Shown in pieces: positions 14,804 to 15,601 of a DNA stretch of 15,601 nucleotides. Each line of letters begins with the position of its first letter. The first letter of the stretch is position 1. The notes under the pieces were generated by a model. That model had not been told where the DNA came from. It searched no databases and was given only the letters and a program-made list of their open reading frames with translations. The stretch comes from Eggerthella sp. CAG:209 (lineage in GTDB: Bacteria; Actinomycetota; Coriobacteriia; Coriobacteriales; Eggerthellaceae), in assembly GCA_000436075.1 (NCBI GenBank), contig FR884615.1, positions 431 through 16,031 on the forward strand. The letters run 5' to 3'. A program made the translations under genes and the position numbers.

Positions 14804-15577
14804 ATGAGCAATTGGAAAAGCGCATACGGTGCGCTTGAGACGAAGGCGGAGGTTCGTGGCATCCACGGGCTTCCGCCCCGTAGTTTTTCGGGGCAGGTAC
14901 TCGGCATCATTGCTGTGAAGCTGGATTACCCCAAGCTTCCAGGCAACGTCGCCAATGCGTGCACCTTCGACTATCCCGTGTGCTACGAAGTAGTTGATTT
15001 CGAGATCGAGCAGCTGTTTGCGGGCGATCCCGCCATCAAACAGATGATCATCGAAGCCGCCAAGAAGCTGGAAGCTCAGGGCGTGCGTGCCATTATCGGC
15101 GCATGCGGTTACTTCGCCCATTTCCAGAAAGATGTTGCGGCGGCGGTTGACGTCCCTGTATTCATGTCGAGCTTGTGCCAGCTGCCGGTTATCAAGGCGG
15201 GCTTTGCCCAGGCGGGGTCTATTGCGGTGTTTGCCGCTGATGGCTCCAGCTTGAACGATGATTTGCTTGCCCAGGTTGGTAGCAGCACCGAAAGGCTCAT
15301 TATTCAGAACGTAGGCGACATGGAAAGCTTCGCTCCCATTCGTTGGGGCGGACACGAGCTCGACAATGGCAAGCTCACCGATGATTTATGCAGTTTGGCG
15401 AAGGACTTGTGTCAACAGCATCCTGATATCAAGGCCATCTTGCTTGAGTGCAGCGATCTGCCTCCTTACGCGGCGGCTATTCAGAAGGCAACGGGTTTGC
15501 CGGTGTTCGACTTCATTACGCTTGCAAACTGGGTTGCCAGCGCTGTGTTGCAGAAAACCTATACCGGTTGGTTCTAG
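14804..15577 (+). CDS. Asp/Glu racemase superfamily protein
   Basis: A 257-residue soluble protein of the aspartate/glutamate/hydantoin racemase superfamily. Members use two cysteines as acid-base catalysts to invert an alpha-carbon, or one cysteine in decarboxylase and isomerase branches. Both positions are filled here: IIGACGYFAHF with Cys101 and LLECSDLPPYA with Cys216, each at the end of a strand. An opening GIIAVKLDYPKLPGN (34-48) corresponds to the first strand and substrate loop. Length is normal. The ATG follows the TAA of the dehydrogenase with no gap, and no strong independent ribosome binding site is seen (GAGGGCGAG nearby), so translation is probably coupled. Context implies that it acts on the same amino or opine-type acid as the dehydrogenase. 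Sequence alone cannot separate racemase from maleate-isomerase-like chemistry. No terminator is visible in the 24 bases after it. Confidence 0.85.
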   Translation: MSNWKSAYGALETKAEVRGIHGLPPRSFSGQVLGIIAVKLDYPKLPGNVANACTFDYPVCYEVVDFEIEQLFAGDPAIKQMIIEAAKKLEAQGVRAIIGACGYFAHFQKDVAAAVDVPVFMSSLCQLPVIKAGFAQAGSIAVFAADGSSLNDDLLAQVGSSTERLIIQNVGDMESFAPIRWGGHELDNGKLTDDLCSLAKDLCQQHPDIKAILLECSDLPPYAAAIQKATGLPVFDFITLANWVASAVLQKTYTGWF

Positions 15578-15601
15578 CTGGCGAAGGCGGAGCGTCGTGC
15601 T

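Noticed and set aside
14018..15355. 445-codon open frame on the minus strand
   Set aside because: It is antisense to both the dehydrogenase and the racemase, crosses their junction and shows no recognisable domain, while both plus-strand genes have strong motifs.

Overview
The window looks like chromosomal DNA of a mid-GC actinobacterium of the class Coriobacteriia (Eggerthellaceae-like). The grounds are the gene families present: a TAXI-type TRAP transporter, an NSS sodium symporter, tandem YhgE/Pip membrane proteins, an octopine/nopaline-type dehydrogenase with an Asp/Glu racemase, and a Nim-like flavoprotein. The GC content, mid-50s percent by eye, and the strong AGGAGG ribosome binding sites with some GTG/TTG starts fit the same picture. 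The lineage is an inference from gene content only. I saw no tRNA, rRNA, CRISPR array, insertion sequence or phage module, and every gene wholly inside the window appears intact.

Left part (1-6009, all on the minus strand). Read in the direction of transcription, there is a TAXI-family lipoprotein solute receptor (6009-5017), then a fused DctQM TRAP permease (4831-2738), then an RmlD-like short-chain dehydrogenase (2627-1782) that ends at a clear intrinsic terminator. A separate sodium:neurotransmitter-symporter family transporter follows (1460-33). The receptor-permease gap carries two strong hairpins with nearly identical loop motifs. The receptor's leader carries a 19-bp hairpin. A LysR-type regulator (6420-7337, plus strand) is divergent from the receptor gene across a 410-bp region with a perfect dyad, so it is the obvious candidate regulator of this uptake operon.

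Middle part (7338-12656, plus strand). A 451-bp structured intergenic region precedes two translationally coupled YhgE/Pip-family proteins (862 and 729 aa). Both have one N-terminal membrane segment, a long Ser/Ala-rich coiled-coil extracellular domain and a polytopic C-terminal membrane domain. They line up without gaps over their first 63 residues, which fixes the GTG start of the first. An intrinsic terminator closes the operon.

Right part (12669-15577). A Nim/pyridoxamine-oxidase-like flavoprotein gene (minus strand) is divergent from a two-gene plus-strand operon: an octopine/nopaline-dehydrogenase family protein (TTG start) and, directly abutting it, an Asp/Glu-racemase superfamily protein with both catalytic cysteines. 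The leader of this operon contains a wobble-rich hairpin followed by six T's, a possible attenuator. This dehydrogenase-racemase pair is the best candidate in the window for an uncharacterised metabolic module, perhaps opine or N-carboxyalkyl amino acid metabolism, but its substrate cannot be read from sequence.
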